Source: JALYUA01 sp038229875 (GTDB lineage Bacteria > Acidobacteriota > Thermoanaerobaculia > UBA5066 > Gp7-AA6). From it: a stretch of 17,138 bases of DNA. Below the pieces are notes generated by a model. The model made no database searches. It was not told the origin of the DNA and was given only the letters and a program-made list of their open reading frames with translations. Shown here in pieces: positions 15,089-17,138 of this stretch. Made by a program: the position numbers and the translations under genes. Location: NCBI GenBank assembly GCA_038229875.1, contig JBBROA010000091.1, forward strand, positions 1-17,138, given 5' to 3'. How positions within the stretch are numbered: the first letter of the stretch is position 1; each line of letters begins with the position of its first letter.

Positions 15089-17138
15089 CTAAGGTGAGCC
15101 GGCCATGCATCGAGCCAGGGCCGCAAACCTCGAATCCGCGCGAAGGCCATCGAACGCCGGGTCCCGATTGACAGTTCCCAGATCACCGGCGCGCTCCTCG
15201 CAGGCCTTCCGCAGCCACTCGAACGCCTGTTCTTTTTCGCCCAGTCCCATATAGACGACTGCGATGTCGAAAGGAGAAACATAGTTTCCCTTCGATCGTT
15301 CCTTCAGCTCGTCTAAAAGTCGCAACGCCTTTTCTCTTTCGCCAGCAACGCCGTAGGCATACCCGAGAGCCGAAGTGCTCCCGGAATCCGCGCCTGAAAG
15401 AGCTCTTGCCCTTTCGAGCTCGGTGATGGCCTCCTTCCGCATCCCCGTCTGCAGATAAACCCAGCCGAGTCCGGAATGGGCGAGGGAAAAATCCGGGCCG
15501 ATCTCGAGCGTGGCGCGGAACTGTTCGATGGCCAGATCGTACCGCCGGGCCATGTAATAGATCATTCCCAGATTCCGATGGATCATCAGAGAAAGCGGAT
15601 CGAGCTGCACGGCGCGCCTCGCCTCGGTGATCGCGCGCTCGTGCTCGCCCTTCTGCGAGAGGAATTCCCCATACCATTGCCGGGCCGTCGAATAGCCGGG
15701 GTTCAATTGAATGGCCCGCTGAAACTCCCGCTCCGCGCCGATCGATTCGGAATCGTCCCATAGGACGGACGCCATGGAAGCGTGCGCCTCAGAAAGCGTT
15801 TCGTCAATTTCCAGGGCTTTCCTGGCCGCTGCCTTTGCCTTCGGGTGGGCTTCCGCCGAGGGAACAAAACGATGTGACTGAAGGACGACATAAGAGTCCG
15901 CGACCCCGGCGTAGGCCGGAGCATAGGTGGGGTCGAGCTGGATCGCCTGTTCGAAGAACGAGACGCCGGTCTTGATCCCTTCCTCAGTTCTCTTGTTCCA
16001 GTGGTACCGGCCTTTCAGGTACGCCTCGTATGCAGAAGGATCCACGCGCTGACTCTTTTTCAGGCGCCTCTGCTCCTCTGGTCCGATCTTCACCTGAACC
16101 TCTCGGGCGATGGCCCTCGCGACCTCGCTCTGGAGCGTCAGCACGTCGCGAAGGTCGCGCTCGTAGTCCTGCGCCCAGAGATGCTTGTCCGTCGCTGCCT
16201 GGATCAACTGTGCCGTGATGCGCACTCTCGCACCAGCCCGCATGACCGAGCCCTCCACGATCCCCTCGACTTTGAGCTCCCGGGCGATTTCCGTAAGAGG
16301 CTTGCGGACGTTCTTGTATTGCATCACCGAGGTCCGGGAAATGACGCGCAGGCCGCTCAACTGGGCGAGGCTGGTGATGAGCGCTTCGGTCATTCCGTCG
16401 GCGAAATACTCCTGTTCGGGATCTCCCGAGAGATTCGCTAGCGGGAGGACCGCCAACGATTGAATGGCCGCGGGTTTAGCCGACCGCGGCAATCTCTTTC
16501 CCCATCCGCCCACGGTAAAGCCCAGGGCCAGGGCCAACAGAACAATGCCGGCCGCGGCGAATAGGAAAACGCCTCGACGGGGCCAACCGACCCTCGGCGC
16601 CGCTCCGGGCGTCGGAGGGCCGCTGGAAACCTCTCGCAAAGCGAACGCAAGGTCTCGCGCTGAGTGAAATCTCTCCTCCGGGCGTTTCTCCAGACAGTGG
16701 CGCATGATGTGATCGAGGGAAGGTGAAATGGCCTGGTTCTGCGAAATGTCCGGGGGCTCCTCCCGCAGGATGGCGGTCATGGTCTCGACGGCCGAATCGC
16801 GTCGGAAGGCGCGCTGGCCCGTGAGCATCTCGTGAAGGATCGCTCCGAAAGCGAAAATGTCCGACCTGTGGTCCGCGTACTGCCCACGCACCTGTTCGGG
16901 AGACATGTAGCCGACCGTGCCGAGGATGACGCCCGGCTCCGTTCCGGCAGAAAGCGTCGGGCCCTCCGTCACGTCACCGGTCGCTCCGTCGGGGCGGATC
17001 AGCTTGGCCAGGCCGAAATCGAGGATCTTGACGCGCCCGCCCCTGGTGACGACGAGGTTTTCGGGCTTCAAGTCTCGATGGACGATCCCCTTCTCATGGG
17101 CGGCTGCCAGCCCCTCGGCGATCTGCCCGGCGTAATCC
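15089..17138 (-). CDS. Membrane Ser/Thr kinase with TolB-like domain and TPR repeats, N-terminus cut by the window edge
   Basis: The frame is open to the right edge, entering at about kinase residue 113 (DYAGQIAEGLAAAHEKGIVH); about 112 residues including the Gly loop and catalytic Lys lie outside. Visible are HRDLKPEN, DFG, GYMSPEQ and RSDIFAFGAILHEML (A subtype). A TM helix (GVFLFAAAGIVLLALALGF) follows, then a TolB-like/COG5616 domain (LAVLPLANLSGDPEQEYFAD, GMTEALITSLAQLSGLRVIS, VEGSVMRAGARVRITAQLI, LWAQDYERDLRDVL). Last come about eight TPRs (e.g. FEQAIQLDPTYAPAYAGVAD) ending LRADSRFAALARCMAGSP. Topology suggests that the TolB-like and TPR parts are extracytoplasmic. TolB-like plus TPR tails are common in adenylate-cyclase-like and kinase receptors, where they are thought to bind proteins. 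The TPR part is noticeably less GC-rich than its neighbours. An apparent TTG start inside HRDLKPEN was rejected because coding similarity continues upstream. Confidence 0.95.
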   Translation of the reverse strand, partial: DYAGQIAEGLAAAHEKGIVHRDLKPENLVVTRGGRVKILDFGLAKLIRPDGATGDVTEGPTLSAGTEPGVILGTVGYMSPEQVRGQYADHRSDIFAFGAILHEMLTGQRAFRRDSAVETMTAILREEPPDISQNQAISPSLDHIMRHCLEKRPEERFHSARDLAFALREVSSGPPTPGAAPRVGWPRRGVFLFAAAGIVLLALALGFTVGGWGKRLPRSAKPAAIQSLAVLPLANLSGDPEQEYFADGMTEALITSLAQLSGLRVISRTSVMQYKNVRKPLTEIARELKVEGIVEGSVMRAGARVRITAQLIQAATDKHLWAQDYERDLRDVLTLQSEVARAIAREVQVKIGPEEQRRLKKSQRVDPSAYEAYLKGRYHWNKRTEEGIKTGVSFFEQAIQLDPTYAPAYAGVADSYVVLQSHRFVPSAEAHPKAKAAARKALEIDETLSEAHASMASVLWDDSESIGAEREFQRAIQLNPGYSTARQWYGEFLSQKGEHERAITEARRAVQLDPLSLMIHRNLGMIYYMARRYDLAIEQFRATLEIGPDFSLAHSGLGWVYLQTGMRKEAITELERARALSGADSGSTSALGYAYGVAGEREKALRLLDELKERSKGNYVSPFDIAVVYMGLGEKEQAFEWLRKACEERAGDLGTVNRDPAFDGLRADSRFAALARCMAGSP

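Noticed and set aside
17069..17071. TTG start for the right-hand kinase at 17071
   Set aside because: It falls on the Leu of HRDLKPEN. Catalytic-loop coding continues upstream to the window edge.
1..17138. CRISPR array, tRNA, rRNA or riboswitch
   Set aside because: No regularly spaced short repeats, cloverleaf or conserved RNA motifs were seen. Every gap between genes is at most about 162 bases.

Overview
The window is GC-rich bacterial DNA (hand counts of sample lines give about 70-73% GC in the kinase genes). It is dominated by a tandem array of eukaryotic-like Ser/Thr protein kinase (STPK) genes on the minus strand. Their N-termini are near-identical (G-S-R-L-G-P-Y-E, then a Gly loop G-A-G-G-M-G-E-V). 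The C-terminal modules are PD40/TolB-type beta-propellers, a STAND ATPase with TPRs, or a TolB-like domain with TPRs. Large paralogous families of this type are typical of Acidobacteriota, so that phylum is the best guess. No rRNA or other lineage marker is present, so this remains inference.

Layout, read in the direction of minus-strand transcription (right to left). (1) 17138-15089: kinase + TM + TolB-like + TPR protein, N-terminus beyond the right edge. (2) 14977-11873: complete soluble kinase + STAND ATPase + TPR protein with a good ribosome binding site. (3) A plus-strand pair, 10986-11838, coding for an OsmC-family protein and a DUF4242 small protein. (4) 10823-1: a tightly packed minus-strand run. 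It holds PD40 kinase 10823-8241, PD40 kinase 8244-5647, a 98-codon wreck of a further kinase (5650-5354), PD40 kinase 5347-2738, a scar with a possible PD40-tail remnant, an orphan TPR gene (2575-1709), and a PD40 kinase cut by the left edge (1712-1). Three junctions are 4-base ATGA stop/start overlaps, so the run looks like one translationally coupled operon.

The likely job is signalling. The membrane kinases would read extracytoplasmic cues or protein partners through propeller or TPR modules and phosphorylate cytoplasmic targets. The STAND kinase would be a cytosolic ATP-dependent switch. Substrates and ligands cannot be read from the sequence.

The most interesting signal is evolutionary. 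Two kinase-domain subtypes are combined with different C-terminal modules, and deletion scars lie between intact copies. The locus therefore looks like a recombining receptor-kinase array. No RNA genes, IS elements, CRISPR arrays or attachment sites were seen.
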